Shown: positions 10,246-23,944, numbered from the stretch's first letter. The stretch is DNA of 64,000 bases from Epiperipatus broadwayi (GCA_028023455.1 JAQFVV010012405.1:5605334-5669333); one strand, 5' to 3'. Notes: generated by a model not told the origin, from the sequence alone. Numbers and translations are program-made.

Positions 10246-12676
10246 AATTTATTATTAGGAATAATACAGAAGCTAACTTCACTTTCACAGCGAGATCAAT
10301 GATTTTTGTCACGGAACAACAAACTAAGTTTCAAAAAATCACGTGACATACATACGGTATATGTTTTAAGTTTATCAAAATGTTTAAAATCAAATCTGCA
10401 TATAGTTTATTTTTTTAAGATTCTAATGCAGAAGTTACAATAATAACTTTTTAAGCAAAGAAAAAAGCAGACAATAATAACTGCTTAAATTCTCAAATTA
10501 CATTTTAAATCAATCTGTTTGGAGTATCTGATCTTTAAATTCAAAAAAGTTTTTTTAAATAGCAATATGTAAACATAAAATTATAACAAAACTGTTAAAA
10601 CTTATTATGCTGCGCTATTATTGAATTACAAAATAAGAAAAGATCTTAAGCAGAATAGAAGGGGGGGGGGGCGTTGTTAAAAGGTAAAAGAAAAAAAATT
10701 GATTGGGAGGTGAGTCATACATTAAATTTTACTCCCACTTTTGTTATGTAAATTTTTGTCCCAATGTCTTTCTCATTAAACGTTTTCTTTAATCTGGAAA
10801 CATTTTAAAAGACAGAATAGTCATGTGATCTCGCTTTGGTTTTGAATAAAATGACTCACGCGATTACTTTCTTCAGTCCAATAAATTCTTTAAAAGATGT
10901 AAATCTGGGTTTTAATAACTTAAACAAAGTTAATGTATTATCTCTTTAAATTATATTCTTTACTGAATTATAAATAAGATCTTGTGTATAAGTTAAATTT
11001 AACAAAGTCCATTATTTGAGTATGAAACAGTTAAACTATAAAAATCGCAGTTACATTAAAGTAAAACTTAAGATTCACTGTTTGAAGTAGTTATATTTAA
11101 CTGCCAAAAAATTTAGCTTAATGCATTAGTAATATTATTAAATTTTATTTAATTCAATTTACTGCTCTTTTATCACAATTTAACTTTATGTTTAAAGCTA
11201 CATTATAAAATTTTATAGAAATGCCCCTCCCCCCCCTTCCAGCATAGTGATTTACATAGATGTTTGTCTTATCCATGCCCAGAATTAAAATTTTCGTGTT
11301 CTAAACAGACATCCGACTCTTTTTTTTGGCAGGTAACCAAATTAAATATCTATCCAATTCTTAGTCAGAAAATGGGTACTTAGATAAAGAATAAAAAACC
11401 AATATTAACCCTTATTACACATGATATTTGATTTACTTAATAAGTATTATTGGTGCTCTTTTAGTATGCGATCTCCGCACCGTATTATTTTCCTTTCAAT
11501 GTTTCCCTGTAGAAAAAATTGAAAAGCCTTGATGCAATGGGAACAACTAGGTTTAAATTTGGGTTGAGTAAAACTTTTTATTTTCTAGATTTTAATTAGC
11601 CTTTTTTTTTCTTTCTGCCAGGTAGCTGCATAGCCAAATCAGCTAACCATTCAATACTTGTTGGTAAAGTGGAATCTGGCAATTATTAACTAAAGAAAAG
11701 AACAAACAAATTACTTTTTTCATACTGATTCCATTCACCAATTCATAAGTTTGATGAGTAATGTCTTTTCCTTTACTGTTTCTCTACGAGGGATTTTTTT
11801 GTCCTGCAGTGAACTGCTAAAAGATTATTTCGTATTATTACAATATGTGATTTGCCTTCAACTTCATAATCTACTTATAGCCTACAGAAGAAAAAGCAAT
11901 AAAGAAGTTAATCCTTAGAAAATAAATATACATATTTATTCCTTCCCCACTAAAACAAATTGCGAAAAGAAATACATACTATCTTGAATAATAGTAATTA
12001 ATAAGTGTGGTAACTTGCAATTTATCAGGATGTAATGATTAATTAACAATTTTTTTTTATCATTAATTTCTATATGAAAACCTGGCTTGTACGATTGTTT
12101 TTTTCTTTTTAGTATGTAATCTTTAAACTTACATTAAAACAATTATTATTGTCATTTAACTTGCTATAGATTACTTTTTTTAATGAAATTTACATGGGCA
12201 TGTAATTTATTATGGATTTATATTTTTTTATTACTTTTATATAACACACATATTATCGTAATATTCTTGGTTTAAAGTCAAGTGCAAAATATTAATGAAA
12301 GTGAGAACATATTAAGAACTTTTCAGCCATGACCAAATCATTTACATTGGAAAACTTTACGGCAAAATATGATATTAGAAATATTTTGCATACATGAAAT
12401 TATATTTCAAACCCGTATTACCATCATTAAGTTGTTATGGATTCCTTTTTTTTTTTTTAATGTTTTGCAACTTTTTTTTTAAAGACAAATAAGTACATAT
12501 ATGCATTTAACTTCTTATAGATTACAATTTTATTGTTTTAATTTGACACATTTATTACCATAAGTTACTTCATCATTGATTATTTTTTGTATTATTTTGC
12601 TCAGTATACGATTTTATTTAATACTTTTGTTACAATCAATTAATTTCAGTTAAAATATGAAACGAGATCTATTCAT
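10246..12676. other. AT-rich sequence without a gene
   Basis: No coding region is seen. Two homopolymers stand out in this AT-rich setting: G11 at 10661-10671 and C8 at 11229-11236. They are in opposite orientation and about 560 bp apart. Confidence 0.5.
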
Positions 12677-13203
12677 AGCAAATTACTACAGTTTAATTTA
12701 AAGGTATCAAACTTTCTGCCCTTACAACTTTGATACAAATCACTTAATGGAAGTATATTAATAATTTTTATTAGTTATTTATTAAACTAGATATTATCCA
12801 ATAATGAAAAACATTTCTATAGTGCAATTTTCACTACACCACTCTCACACAAAGTAAAGACTGGTTTCTATCTGCTTTTAATACCTTGTGGAGGGGTGTA
12901 ATTACAAACATTTGATCAAACAAAGATGTGGAAAACATGCATGATGCCCAAGATATCCATTTCATGCTAAACCAACAATCATCTGTTGGCCCAGACCTCT
13001 ATTTCTTACACATATCTTTATCATTGTTCAGTATATATAGATAGCAAATTGTTATAGTTTAATTGATATGTCAAACTTGCTGCCCTTACATCTTTGACAC
13101 AAATCAGTTAATGGAAATACTATAATATTTTTTATTAATCATTCAGTAGACTAGAGATTATCCAATAATGAATAAAATCTCTGTAGTGTAATTTTCACTA
13201 CAG
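12677..13203. repeat. Direct repeat of about 160 bp flanking an R2 relic
   Basis: 12677-12838 and 13043-13203 are copies in the same orientation. Both begin with AGCAAATT, both contain CTGCCCTTACA, and both end near TTTTCACTACA. They are clearly diverged. The ~200 bp between them contains a decayed R2 hammerhead on the minus strand. Confidence 0.75.
12946..12992 (-). ncRNA. Decayed R2 hammerhead ribozyme
   Basis: On the minus strand, the core CAGATGA (12979-12985, expected CTGANGA), the R2 stem II loop GGTTTAGCAT and GAAAT (12959-12963) are in the right order and spacing. The core mutation at the second base should abolish cleavage. The surrounding ~100 bp align with the R2 copy at 47.3 kb. 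Confidence 0.6.
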
Positions 13204-13357
13204 CATTCATTTTGCATTTGATCTTATAACTGCATTAAATTTACAATGATAGATAATCTCTATTATATTTTTTTATCTAATATACTTATTGCCATACTTT
13301 AATTTCTTATAGATTACTCATTCCTTAATAAATATGTGTATTAAAATAAAAATAATT

Positions 13358-13480
13358 TAATGGCTTATTGTTTGGAAGTTTATAAAAAGTTTCAAGCACT
13401 GGAAGTGACTGTGTTGGATTGCAATCCATGAACTTTCAGTTCCAGAGTCTGATATTTTACTGCTAAATTAAACCATATTG
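13358..13480 (-). mobile_element. tRNA-derived SINE copy (antisense)
   Basis: Same family as 10128-10245. On the minus strand the B-box-like GGATTGCAATCC and the body block CCAGTGCTTG are well preserved. The tail abuts AT-rich flank at 13358. Confidence 0.55.
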
Positions 13481-14337
13481 GGTAATATGTACATTTATTT
13501 TTATAAATTATATCTTTTATTGCTTTTATTCCATATATGTAATGACATCAGTTTATTTCTTATGGAATACTTTTTGAATTGCTTTTGTTGATAAAACGTT
13601 GCTTAATATAAGCAATACATACTTTTTATTTTTTATGGATTAATCTCTTCAGTATTTTATCCTTCTATAGTACCATCTGGTGGTAAATTTTAAACCTTAA
13701 AATAGATTATATATTATGGTTGCAATAGCTATTTTACCCCACCTATTTTTTAAAATATATATTTGCAAAAATGGAGATATTTTTAAAAATCATAAGGCTC
13801 TAATAATACAGAATATATATATATGTGGTTTTGCAAACAAAATGTTGATAAAAAAGTAAAACAATTTATTTTTTGCTAATCTTATGTTTTTTTTATATTG
13901 ATTCACAAACTTCTAAATTCCATCAGAAAAAAAGTCCTTTATTTGCTCCTGATGTCATGTATGAACTGAATTGTTCATCTTTTAATCCCAGTGAAACCTC
14001 TAAATAGATGATGTTTTTTTAAATAGACTTGATACCAAATATCTATTTACAACAAACAAGAAAGCGATCCAAGGCACTTATTAAACATTACATCAGCCAT
14101 ATAATATTGACAAAGTATAATAATGGTAAAACTTGTCCAAAATAAAAATGGATGAATTCTAAATATATTTTCTGTTTTGGGTAAATTTCAATTTGACCAT
14201 TATAAGCAGTGAGCTTTTTTTGAAATATAATATTTTTATTTTTAATCATGAATAAAAAATTATCATTAGCAGCATCCATAATTTAGTTTTATTATAAGCT
14301 ACTTCTATTTAGATTATTCTGTATAAATTACTAGTGT

Positions 14338-14993
14338 TTCTTAATTTTTAATTAGAAAGTAATCAGCCTTTGACATGCACCGTTTAATCATATTACTAAC
14401 TCTTTGATGTTATAATGAGTATGCAGGATACTCTCAAACCTAAAAGCAAGATTTGTACCTAAATGCAGTTATATAGGCCAAACTAAAGCATTTCAGAATA
14501 AGGACATGACAATTTAATCTTTTTGACTTTACATCCATTACATTATTAATTTGTAGTTAAATCCAGTGAAAATTTCAATTTACAGCTGGTAAATATTTGT
14601 TGATGTTAGAATCATAATAATAATACAATTTACAAGTGCAGTTTCCATTAATAATTCTTAATCAAAAGATTTACCAGCTGTAAATGTGAAAATTTCTCTG
14701 AGTTTAACTATAAATTAATAATGTAATGGACACAAAGTTACAAATATTAAATCATCAGGCTTTCATTTCAAAATGCTTTAGATTAGCCTATATAATTTCA
14801 TTTAGGTACAAACATAAGATGGTTGTTATTAACTTTTAAAAGTCTCTATCCTGTGTGTGGTTTGAGAGTATTTTGTGTAGTCATTATAACATCAGTGAGT
14901 TACTAACATGATCAAACACGACTTGTTGAGGGCTGATTACATTCCGATTAAGAATTATTAATGAAAACTGCACTTGTAAATTATATTATTATC
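14338..14993. mobile_element. Foldback insertion with 13 bp target duplication, family unknown
   Basis: The perfect 13 bp direct repeat aaattactagtgt flanks it (14325-14337 and 14994-15006). Inside, about 240 bp at 14350-14595 is the reverse complement of about 14670-14950. A separate block at 14629-14668 is inversely repeated at 14951-14993. The plan resembles the R1 and R2 hammerhead elements, but I could not find a hammerhead core. It could be a further retrozyme-like family or a LINE insertion with an internal inversion. Confidence 0.7.
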
Positions 14994-15257
14994 AAATTAC
15001 TAGTGTATGTAAATATATAATCATCCTGTTAGCAGCAATAATAAAACTGAGTAAATTTAAAATCTCTAATGCAAAGTACAACCATAAGTAGACCATTGAA
15101 GATCAAGTAAAGCACTATAAAGTTTGTCCCACATAAGTTTCATTAATTTGTTTTTACAAATTCCATTTTCATTGTGCATATTATTTTATATAACCTGATA
15201 AAAATAAAATAAATAATTAAATACAAGTAAATTATGACCCATCATCCATAGCATTTC

Positions 15258-15480
15258 TCCTGATCAATGACAAAGATTGTTTCATAATTCATATGCATAT
15301 AATATTTCTTTGATCAGTAATAAAGTCTGCCTCATAATTCAAAGGAACATAATATCTCCCTGACCAATAATAAAGATTTCTTTATAATATATAAACATAT
15401 ATGTTTTTCCTGACTAATAATAAAAGTTGTTTTTTTAATTTGTAGGTGTGTAACATCATGATCATGAATAAAGACTGTCC
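15258..15480. repeat. Degenerate tandem repeat, ~50 bp unit
   Basis: Four to five imperfect units occur, each containing a TGA(C/T)(C/A)A(A/G)TAATAAAG-like block followed by an AT-rich spacer. Each unit holds AATAAA, but no gene is nearby to use it. Confidence 0.6.
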
Positions 15481-17019
15481 CATAAGATAATTATTGTTAT
15501 TTTTGTATTATTATTTATTAATCCAATTCCTTGAAGATCATGGGACATACAATCAAGTGACAAACTGGACATAACAGTTCTATAATTTAATTCATGATTC
15601 TTTTTTTCTGTGGAAATCAATGTAGAAATATTTGAGTTCACTAGTTATGCCATTGATACTCATCTGATTAAACCAGATTATTCTCAGACTTTTACTTTCC
15701 AAAGGGAGTGCTCCATTTTTATTTCTCCACTTCAGAATATTCAATTACTCACTTCCCATATGGCTTTGCTATACAGAAAAATATTTTTAAAAAATGCAGT
15801 TTCACATTTATTTAAGTTTTATCTTAGAGGGCATTTTTTATACTTTGCCAAAACTTAACTTTTTAATAATTTATATACAGCTAAATCAAAGCGTTATTGA
15901 TTCACAAACTGTTTCAAAGTTGTCTACTAAAAACTGCTTTGCAAAAACATACAATATCATTATATTTATGTTTACTGTACTGTTTTTGTGTTCACAATAC
16001 TTTATTAAGATTATCAAAAAAAATTATTTTTTAAAAATATACAATAATGTAATTAGTAATAGTTTTAACAAGGCTGTAAACCTTAGCAATGAGCGTCTGA
16101 AAAAATCGTCACTAGGGACCTCTGTAGGTCTTTAAAACACATGCTTATGCTATGAAGAAAAGAGAGAATCCCTTGTAAAGAAATAATAAATTTATAAGTC
16201 ACATAATATATATATAAGAACTGATGTGGTGTGTGTATTAACACACTCTCTCAAATAAAAAACTTTTAATTTTTTTAATTCTAGTAGATTGTTTTTTTTC
16301 TTATTTCATAATTATATTATTCATTATTTTTAAATAAATTATTAATTTTAGATTTTTTAATTTTATTTATAATTAATAATTTTTATTTTAGCGTTTAAAA
16401 AAATTATTTTAGTCTTAGAAAAATTGCTATGATTATTAGTTTTTTACTTAGCAACCATTTCAAATGAATTTTTTAATTTTTCAAAAAAAAACATTGTAAT
16501 ATTATGTACAAGTATTAATCTGACTTAGATTTTAATAATTGAATAAGTTTACGTGAATTAATAAAATCAATTTTTGAAGGGTACTGCAAGACAATAAAAT
16601 GACTGATGTTTGTAAGAAAATAATATATATTTTTTTCTAATTAATTTATACATTTTAAAGTTTTAAATTTTTGAGACACCAGATACAGTGCTTCCACCAT
16701 GCATAGTTTTAAGAACATCCACACAGGCTCAAAAATAAGCTTTGCTTTCACATTTATTTTAATGTAAATGAATGCTTTATAATATTTAGAAATGCTTTAG
16801 TAAAATATAATAAATTTACAAAGCTTCCTATAATAATAACTATTATTTATGTTACTTTCATTCTTATACATATTAATGCATAGGTTCTACTTAGAACGCA
16901 ATAAGCTTATAATTTTTTGATGAGAAAAAATGTAATCTTAAAACAGATGTTTTTTTGTTATGATTGTCTTAATTGTGCTTATTTATATATATATTAATTA
17001 ATTATATTAACAATTTAAT
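15481..17019. other. AT-rich sequence, short hydrophobic frames only
   Basis: Two overlapping sense frames (15610-15858, 82 codons; 15794-16135, 113 codons) are rich in Phe, Ile and Leu. They lack any motif I recognise, and AT-rich DNA readily yields such frames. I do not call them genes. Confidence 0.4.
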
Positions 17020-17585
17020 ACTGTCAATAGTTAAAATATAGCTTTAATAATTAAAGGAAGAAATATGATCAATTTAAAATCTTTACACTTTCATTCCAAT
17101 ATGTTTAAAATTGACTTATGTAAATGAATATAGGTAAAAAGGATAATATGGTTCATTTTTATCTTTTCAAAGACTCTATCTTGAGCTTTGAAAGTATGTC
17201 ACATGCTCAATAAACAGCATTGAGTCATTAATCTAATTAGTATATAATATTAGCCACTAGGAAAGTTTGTATTTACATATTTTGTTATTTTATCTAATAG
17301 TGACAAGCAATAAATTGAAAAATTTTGCAAAGGTCAATAGTTATAAGATAACTAATTAAAAGAAGAAATATGATCAATTTAAGATCTTTATGCTTACATT
17401 CCAAAGTTCTTAAGGTTATCCTATATAAATGAATATAGGTAAAAAGGATAAGATGGTTCATTTCTGATTTTTTCAAAGACTCTATCTTGTGCTTTGGATT
17501 GAGAGTATTTCATGTATTCAATAAACCACCATTGAGTTGTTAATCTAATTAGCATATAATATTAATCACCAGAAAAGTTTGTATT

Positions 17586-17600
<15 letters not shown>
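17020..17600. repeat. Tandem duplication, unit ~300 bp
   Basis: 17020-17283 and 17325-17600 are copies in the same orientation. Blocks such as GAAGAAATATGATCAATTTAA, AATGAATATAGGTAAAAAGG and AAGACTCTATCTTG occur in both in the same order. The copies are moderately diverged. Only noncoding sequence is seen. Confidence 0.8.
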
Positions 17601-17621
<21 letters not shown>

Positions 17622-17634
17622 TAGAGAGGGATAG
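17579..17634. repeat. (AT)n(AG)n microsatellite
   Basis: An alternating AT run passes directly into an AG run. Confidence 0.85.
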
Positions 17635-20600
17635 GATGAAATAGTATAGGTATTGCTGAATAAAGATATTTCAAACAATTCTTTATAAAAAACAAGAAAT
17701 TAGTACATTCTTCCTTTTATTTTTTTTAAAAACTTATAAACAAATATCCATTGGCCTACTATCCACAATTTCAGTTATCCAAATTTTGAAAAAGTAGTAA
17801 ATAAAAAATATAAAAAATTATAAATTTGAATTCATAACTTTATATGTAAACTGACCATTATGAGCATTATTAATCTCCCATTATAAATCATCTGTCAAGC
17901 AGCCATTTTCTAGTCTTGCATACTTATTCAATCATGCAGTTACTCTGTTTTTTTGTTCTACATTTATTACTGTACTGTCTTTTTCATAATTGAGTGAGTC
18001 TATACTTTTAACATTATTATTTTTTGCTCATGTCTAAATGTATACATTTTAAAAATTAAATTGTATTTGATATGCGTATGTGTATATGTTAAACATGCAT
18101 GTCATTTGGAATCATTATTACTCATGAATTCCGATATTTACAGCATGACTTGGAAACAAATAGCAATAGATGTGGGGATACTACTGCATAAGAAAGCATA
18201 TGTATATAAATAAAAGTAAAATTGCATGATTGTGCATACTTTTTGAAGGTTCATAAATTTAAAAAGATAGCAAGTATTGTATTTATTTTATCATAATTTT
18301 CTGTGTAATCTTCACGTTTATGGATAAGATATCATTTATGCTAAAAAATAATCATTTCTTTGATAATGCATAAACAAGATATTATAGGTCATTTCCATAA
18401 TTATCTTAGCTGCAAATTATCAGCTTTATGATTGATCATCAAGATATTCTTCTACTTTCAAGATAATATCACAAATACTGTAGTAGATATTCTACTTCAA
18501 ACATTTAATAATATGAGTATACTTGCACTGATGTTTGTGTAGTCAATTTCTAAAGCTCCATGTTTTACCAGACAGCATTATCTTTCTAAATGCTCTAATA
18601 CTACACAACTTATCCAGAATATACTTAAAATAAAAATTTATGCAAAGTATTAAGCATAAAAATAAGATAAACGACCTTCTTGTAGTTTTAACAATTATTG
18701 TAAATGAGAATGCTTAAACATCTTCCATATACTCAGTATGAATATAAGATATAAGACTTATTATAATAATCAATAAAGCAAGTTATATATAGCATGACAT
18801 TGTTTTTATGAGCTTGTATTTGCAAATATGTAATATAGGGAGTGTACCAATAGCTCAAACAAACTCTTAATTGGTAAGTGCAGTAAGAGAATTTCTGAGT
18901 TTCTACCTAAATATTACATACTAAACAAGTGTCAGACTTTGAGCTGATATCCCAGATCCATAATAGGTAAATTTTGAATTGTAAACAGATAGATTTTAAG
19001 GGAGTCTGTTTACCAGCTGTGCTAATCTCTAAACAACATTGACCAAAAGTCAAAATATGCTTAAATCTTATTTATGTTAGGTTTTAGTGTGAAAGATGCA
19101 ATTCAGAGTTATCTAGTTACTTTGCATGCCTTCAGTATGTTGTCAAACAAAAAGAAATTTGAGTTAATAATTTATCAATAGACTGCGTTCAGATTTTGTT
19201 ATCAAAAATCTTCCTTCATAAAAACTAAGATTAGTCATTTAATGTAAAATTATTTGAACTTGTTAGCTTTTGGTAAACCAAGATGGTAGCCCATATTTTT
19301 GATAAATCTGCAATTTTAGTTGATCCCAAAAATGTTTACAAAAAAAATACCTGCTAGGAGAAGTCATATTTAATATTTACATTTTATTTTTTATTGCTAT
19401 TATTTTTTAAAAAAGAAATCATTGTGGAAAAATTAATTACAATATTTACAGTTTTTTTTCCCTTTTTTGGATTAACTCATTAACAGAAAAAATGAAAATA
19501 TATAAATACAATATTTACACATTATTCATGTTGGTGGTTTGCCATCATACTGTGATCATTAAAACACCCTTTTCAGGAGGGCAGGATCATTTGGAAATAG
19601 TACACAACATTATGTTTTGTGACAGGAAGGTTCCAAATTTTTATCATTATGACAATTTGCCAAAAGAACTTCTGACAAAAAGAAACATACTGAATTGAAC
19701 CAAAGTATGACAATGTTAAGAGCTTTTTATTACTTTCCACATTATAACATAAGTAAAAGTTTAAAATAAAGCTTTTAATGAAATTTATTGGAATTTACTC
19801 CCTCTTTTTAATTTGACGATTTATATTTTAATTTTGTTTTCATTTAATAACTAACACACATTTGGATTGTAAGTCCTCAAAATTGTATATTTAGCAAAAA
19901 TATGCATTGCCATTTTGGTTTACTGGGAACAAGTACCATATTATTGTATGGGCAATCATTCAGAATGTCAATGATGTTTGACTACCAAAGTGACAGACTA
20001 AGTACAATGAGTCCATTCATTGGACCATGTTGAATTTTATTCACAAATTAGAAGAAATCAATTCCCTAATTTTTAGTTCTGACATCCATTACTCTATTGA
20101 ATCTGTGAAATTAAACAGGATATTTTAGTTAAGAATGAGACAAAAAATTCAAATTAGATTTAAATATCATTTTATGGAAAACAACCACAACAACTAAATA
20201 ACATTAATCACCTAGAAATACAGCATAGGTTTTATAAATATTTATATAAGGTAAATACAACAAGTATTTGTCCTATGCATTAGGTCAAGTAATAAAATTT
20301 GGGGATTGCTTTAAAAAAAAAAAGACATTAAAAAGACATTAATTTTTACCACATTTTTAATTTGTTCTTAAAAAAAATATTGATCAATATAGAAGATTGT
20401 GTGGAATCATTCAACATATTAGATATAAGCTAGGTAAGATAAAAGAAAAGACAACTAATGAAACGTGAACTGCCAGAGATTTAAGAGCAGACATGAGTTT
20501 AAAAAACATCTATTACTAAAGAGAACACATAAAAGAGAGTTCAGACCTCAATGTGGAAAAAAATAACTTGTTAGTGATAGTGAAATGTGTTTAGAAGATC

Positions 20601-21160
20601 ATATCTATAGATCAAATTAAGATTTATGTGCATTCAAATGTATAATAGCCAAATAGTTATTGACAATAAAAAAAAGTCAGTTGTCATACCAGACAGAGGA
20701 TATTTATCATTGGTCAATGGTGAAAATATTATAATTAAATCTTAATTCCTGTTAAGGCCTTCTATTCTTTTGTAATTGCTAATATGTATAAATTCAAATA
20801 TTTCATACAAGTAAATGAATGTCATTAAATATTCAAAAAATAGCTAAAAAAGAGAATGGAACTATTTATAAAAATATATTGTAATACTAACTCATTAGAA
20901 AAATGTATAATGCTCAGAAGATGAAAATAATGATCAGAGGTAAGGTGGAAGGACTACAAAATTTGTAATAAAGGTAAATGTGCCTTTGATTAGGTTAAAA
21001 AAATTAAGATAATAATTGATCATTTTAAAGAAATTCTATTCACGTGATGGTGTGTATAATAGCAAACAATTCAGTACTGAATAGTACTTTCATATGGACA
21101 CACACCCAATTTAATAAACTAGGATTGTAAATAAAAATTTATTTTAGAATTAATATAAAC
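17635..21160. other. AT-rich sequence without a recognised gene
   Basis: No coding region can be supported. The 68-codon sense frame at 19492-19698 has mixed composition, including TPFSGGQDHLE, and is the least repeat-like of the short frames. It has no motif I recognise and no partner exon. Confidence 0.4.
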
Positions 21161-21168
21161 AAGTTAAC

Positions 21169-21393
21169 TGAAACAACTGAAACACACAGGCTTATTATAT
21201 ACCTGTGTCTATATATGTAATATATAGGGTATATGAGCACAGACTTCCACACCTCCACACTATCTCATAACACTGATACACTTGAACACACATATACTTA
21301 TCTTTTCAACATATGAGTGTTCAAGTGTATCAATGTTATGAGATAGTGTGGAGAGTGGTGGGTCGTGTGGAAGACTATGCTCATATACCCTAT
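21169..21393 (+). mobile_element. R2 element, short copy lacking the ribozyme
   Basis: A long antisense arm (about 21169-21310) faces its own sense copy (about 21311-21393), so most of the insertion is one hairpin. Blocks CACACTATCTCATAACA, TGATACACTTGAACAC and TATAGGGTATATGAGC identify family R2. The sense part starts downstream of the hammerhead. The candidate target duplication aagttaac lies at 21161-21168 and 21394-21401. Confidence 0.65.
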
Positions 21394-22759
21394 AAGTTAA
21401 CAAATATAAAAACACATAAATATTTAATTTAAATTGTTGGTTATTTTACAAAAAAAAAAATATTTTTTTTAAATAGCCTCTCCATATTGACAAGCTTACC
21501 ATTCATGGTCTGAACTCCCCACAGTTTTTTATGTTTGCACCTATTGGAATAAATCATGTCTCATTCAGCTATCTTCTAGTCTTACACTTATCTCAGTATG
21601 CCCTCAGCATGCATTCCGTCAATGATAAAAATGTTCTCTCTCAATTTATTATTGTTCTATCTTTTATTAATTAATTTTGTTGATGTTTTAATGTACATAT
21701 TTTAAAAACTAAATTGTCTTTTTAGTATGTGTGTGCATATATGGAAGCGTGTGTATTATATATGGTTCACTATTATTTATATTTTCAGGTATCCATGAGA
21801 ATAATTAGAACTATTCTATAATAGATAATAAGCAACAATAACTCTTTTTTTTTCATATGAGTATCAAAACTCTATGGTTAAAGAACTTAAGCTAGACGAA
21901 CATGCAACCTCTCTCAACAATTTTTCATCAACATCAAACTCATTAATCCAGTCTAATTGAATATTAGAGCTTGAAGTTAGAGTTTGTAACAACCCAAAAA
22001 ATCATTAAGATACAACTGAGTAAACAAAATCAATTTATTTATAAATATAAACAGAATAAATAAGTAAATAAATCATAAAAATAATAAGTTTAACAAGTAA
22101 TTAAGAAGTTTTATCTCATCTATTCTTCTTCTGCACATTATATCCTTAGCAACCTGGACCTGCGTAGAAAATTTATCAAAGCTTTAACTTTTATTAAAAT
22201 GATTACTAATTTTTGAAAAAATGAAATAAGGCATTAGACTATCTAAAAAAGTTTAAGGTTGGGTATATTTTCATTGATATGAGTACACATGTGTCTATCA
22301 AATAAAGATAAACTTGTGAATAACATTCCTTCTAATCTTTTCATTGTCCATATAGCAATCTAAGTTGTATTTGAATTGTAAGTACATCATTTATGATGTC
22401 ACCTTGAACAGAATACCAACTGACTCCAATAAGTGATTATTCTAAGATTCTATCTTTGATGACATAGAATTGTGGACAGATGTTTTTCTCTTTATTACAC
22501 AAGCTAACACATAATAAAATAGCTACGAAATGGTAAATTAATACTTAGTAGTTCTTGAAGAATATCCACCTTGAAAGGCACTAGGGCTCTATTGATGCAA
22601 TTGAAGGATTAACATTATTAAACTGAAATCTCATGATTATTTTTATATCACAGAGATAATATCATTGAGAAGCTAACAATCATCATAATTATGGCTTTCA
22701 CTATTTTTCAGAGCTTGTGCAGGTAACATCACATTTTTTCTATATAACTTTCTGAACTT

Positions 22760-23368
22760 TTTTTTTCTAAGTAATGAAATGTTTATTCATCAAAAAAGAA
22801 CAGATACAGTAAAATAAATGAAATTACAGGAGCAACATGGTAAGAGGGGAAGGATACATGTAAAAGGGAATGGGAAGTGGAGAGGGGAAATGGTGTGTAG
22901 TCCAGGCTGGTCAGAAATGCATGTCTATGTGATTGAGTCATATGACAGAGGCTGAGAGGATAGGAGTTGGAGGATTGCCCAAGGGTCTGTGAGGAGTGGA
23001 GGTGGTGCTAGTTTGGTATTTCAGGTTTTGAGAGTGTGAATTAGATCCAAGATCTTTTGATTGACTGAATGTACTCTCTGGTCAAGGATGATGGCACATT
23101 GGAGCAACCAGAGAGCATAGATGAGAAACATTGGTAGTCTAATAGCTGCAAAGTTCCCTGTTTCTATGGATTCTTGGAGGATGAAGATGGTATTCCTGTG
23201 TGAGGAAAGGCAGGAGTTGATGACATTTCTCATGCCAAGCAGAAAAGGACATTTAAGTAGGAAGTGGTGGAGGGTTTCATTGTCAGTTTTACAGAGCTGG
23301 CATATGGGAGAGATCTTGGTGAAACCCCTACGGTTGACCAGAAATTGATTTGTGGGAAGGGAGTGAAG
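22760..23368 (-). mobile_element. LINE 3' fragment with 14 bp target duplication
   Basis: A perfect 14 bp direct repeat, aactttctgaactt, flanks the fragment (22746-22759 and 23369-23382). On the minus strand an open frame (about 23366 to 23021) encodes the C-terminal end of a LINE reverse transcriptase. It has the typical cysteine-histidine knuckle: C-x2-C, then HHFLLKC. It is followed by ~260 bp of 3' UTR with AATAAA and a poly(A) tail (the T run starting at 22760). It is heavily 5'-truncated and has no catalytic domain. The frame is intact, so the insertion is fairly young. The ORF codons upstream of 23368 belong to the target, not the element. Confidence 0.9.
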
Positions 23369-23944
23369 AACTTTCTGAACTTGTATTAAACAATACAAAC
23401 AATTGTAATCAATCTTCAACAATAATCTAAAACATTCAATTTAACTACTTATTAATTAAAAAAACCTAATTACAATGAATAACGTTTATTTTATTTTTTT
23501 TTTAAATCTTAGTTATCCATAATTTTCATGTTTTCTTTTAGAAAAGGTTTATTAATTGATTTTTGTCCGTCCGTCCGTCCCCCCATCAATGTTTATTTTG
23601 ATATAAAAATGTTTACTATCAAGAATAATATTTACAGTATTATTTCCTAATAGTTACATTTAGTAAAGCAAGAGAAAATAATCAATATATATATATTTTG
23701 ATTACTATTATATAAAAATTCTGTACCACCATAAAAATAAGTATATATTTAAAATTTGATATGTAAAACATATTTTTAAGTACATATTTAAACTATAAGT
23801 ATTAAAATGAGTAGTTTTTTTAATACTTAACATTACATTAATGAGTATTTTAATATTATGAAAATTTTAGAATGAAAGAGTAGAGGTATTACTGAATTAT
23901 TACCACAGATTCAATTAAGCCCAAATATTAACAAAACATCAGAT

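Noticed and set aside
10661-11236. G11 and C8 runs as ends of a DNA transposon
   Set aside because: The flanking bases are only weakly complementary and no target duplication was found.
14338-14993. A hammerhead ribozyme around the CTGATGA at about 14750 (minus strand)
   Set aside because: No GAAA follows at the right spacing and no stem II can be formed.
15610-16135. Two overlapping hydrophobic frames (82 and 113 codons) as possible membrane proteins
   Set aside because: Composition follows the AT-rich background, there is no motif or homologous copy, and the frames overlap each other.
19492-19698. A 68-codon sense frame as a conserved small gene
   Set aside because: There is no recognisable domain and no promoter or splice context. 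It is left as unsupported.
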